The notes under the pieces were generated by a model that did not search any database, was not told the origin of the DNA, and worked only from the letters and a program-made list of their open reading frames with translations. A DNA stretch of 64,000 bases. Origin: Plasmodium brasilianum. Lineage: Eukaryota; Apicomplexa; Aconoidasida; Haemosporida; Plasmodiidae. The translations under genes and the position numbers were made by a program. Of the stretch, positions 62,944 to 64,000 are shown piece after piece. The stretch is taken from contig NC_090114.1 in assembly GCF_023973825.1 (NCBI RefSeq), positions 744,001 through 808,000 of the forward strand, read 5' to 3'. Position 1 is the first letter of the stretch. The number at the start of each line of letters is the position of its first letter.

Positions 62944-63059
62944 TGAGATAAACAGAAAAAGAAAAAAAAAAAAAAAAATTCTTTTTCTTTTTAATTTCTC
63001 TATTTCCATTTTTTGGAGATTCTAGCATTAGACTTTCTTTTCATTTAGTGAAATATAAA
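62212..63059. other. Intergenic region after RPN10
   Basis: Moderately GC start (likely RPN10 3' UTR), then T tracts (62,450-62,466), a 42-base T run (62,897-62,938) and a 17-base A run (62,962-62,978). No gene supported. Confidence 0.6.
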
Positions 63060-64000
63060 ATGAAAAGATTTTATAATTTTTTTGTTTTTTTTTTTCACAT
63101 ATTAGTAGTGATGTTAATAGATATCTACAATGATCCTTACAATTTTATCTTCTTAGTTAAATACAACAGAACAAAAAAAGGACTTGTAAATGTGAACAAG
63201 TCAACTCTGTCTTATTTATTAGCTCGTCAGTTGCATGTAAACTCAGATGATTATCCCCTAGTTGATGATGAAATGGACGAGACGCAATTTTTAAAAGGGG
63301 GTAGTAAGAAAACACAGGAGGAGGGGGTACTAGGCGCCCACCATGATAGGGAAGAGGATTCTTTTGGAGAACATTTGGCTGATTTGAAAAGGGTGAAAGG
63401 GATGGATGCTGATAGAGCGGTGGATGCTGGTAGAGCGGTGGATGCTGGTAGAGCGGTGGATGCTGATAGAGCGGTGGATGCTGGTAGAGCGGTGGATGCT
63501 GGTAGAGCGGTGGATGCTGATAGAGCGGTGGATGCTGGTAGAGCGGTGGATGCTGGTAGAACGGTGGATGCTGATGATATGTTTGGAGAGCACCATTACA
63601 ATGATGGAGAGGAATTGCACCTAACTGAAGAGGAGGAAAGCTTAACAAGAGGAAATAAAAAAAAAGAAAAAAAAAAAAAATCTCCCTAGGGCATATTGAC
63701 AAGACGGGAAGAGAGGGGTTATATAGTGAAGAAGGTGATATAGTGAATAATCATGTAGGAGGGGAAGATGGCAGTATAGATGGTAATAGACGTGATGATA
63801 CTCAAGGTAGTACCCACGATAGTAGCCATAACGTGGACAGAGAAACAACTCCAACTCCACTTAACAATTCCTCGCAGATTATTGGAAATTCTCCATCTAT
63901 ATCTAAAAAAGCAGAAATAAATTTTAGAAAATACTCAAATTTTCCCTTTCAGTCATCATTATTACCTGATGAGGAGCATCCAAAGGGAGGTGTTCACTTG
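63060..64000 (+). CDS. Secreted/targeted protein N-terminus, partial and frame-shifted (DegP-type protease by position)
   Basis: The start is ATG 63,060; an ORF from 63,048 begins with GTG. Residues ~4-22 ('FYNFFVFFFHILVVMLI') form a signal or anchor segment. An acidic region and an 18-base repeat encoding 'DAGRAV/DADRAV' units (63,406-63,570) follow. The frame is lost in A9-G-A14 (63,657-63,680) and ends at 63,689, but the -1 frame continues open with good codons from there to the end of the window ('GHIDKTGREGLYSEEGD', then 'FRKYSNFPFQSSLLPDEE'), so this is one gene whose catalytic or core region lies outside. The gene next to RPN10 in P. falciparum is, as I recall, the DegP serine protease. 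No protease motif is in view, so that name rests on synteny only. Confidence 0.55.

Overview
This window is nuclear DNA from a malaria parasite (Plasmodium). The evidence is very AT-rich intergenic DNA full of microsatellites and poly(dA:dT) tracts, proteins interrupted by low-complexity Asn/Lys/Asp/Ser repeats, short GT-AG introns, and a gene set typical of the genus: plasmepsin X, an apicoplast-type CDC48, apicomplexan-style helical-repeat proteins. Base composition is more AT-rich than P. vivax or P. knowlesi and the repeats differ from P. falciparum, so a P. malariae- or P. ovale-like species is the best guess. The species cannot be settled from sequence alone.

Layout. The left part (0-29.4 kb) carries an organellar-type ribosomal protein L1 (+), apicoplast CDC48 (-), a small multi-pass membrane protein (-), a ~970-residue helical organelle-type protein (+), a 121-residue protein (+), a SAP18 protein with a giant RS-like extension (-), and an RCC1-repeat protein (+). 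The middle (29.4-32.3 kb) holds a potential structured RNA and a two-exon 90-residue gene that no single long ORF reveals. The right part (32.3-64 kb) carries coatomer epsilon (-), a p47-like SEP/UBX protein (-), plasmepsin X (+), the AP-3 delta adaptin (-), an S9 prolyl-oligopeptidase-like protein (-), tyrosyl-tRNA synthetase (-), the proteasome subunit RPN10 (+), and the start of a secreted or targeted protein that runs off the window (+; DegP by position).

From memory of the P. falciparum map, the left block matches a run on chromosome 7 that ends at a central var cluster, and the right block matches a run on chromosome 8 that also ends at a central var cluster. If so, the window spans an ancestral junction that is split in P. 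falciparum.

The genes are mostly housekeeping and do not form one pathway. Several share themes. CDC48 and a p47-like SEP/UBX adaptor belong to the same general machinery, although this CDC48 is the organellar form. RPN10 is the proteasomal ubiquitin receptor. Coatomer epsilon and AP-3 delta are vesicle-coat subunits. SAP18 and RCC1-type proteins are nuclear.

Three genes (RCC1-like, S9-like and the right-edge gene) are each interrupted by a shift of the same sense (-1) at or beside a long A tract. This most simply means one A lost in each homopolymer in the assembly. Starts given here differ from naive ORF starts where the ORF began at TTG or GTG. Intron boundaries were read by eye from GT/AG signals and phase.
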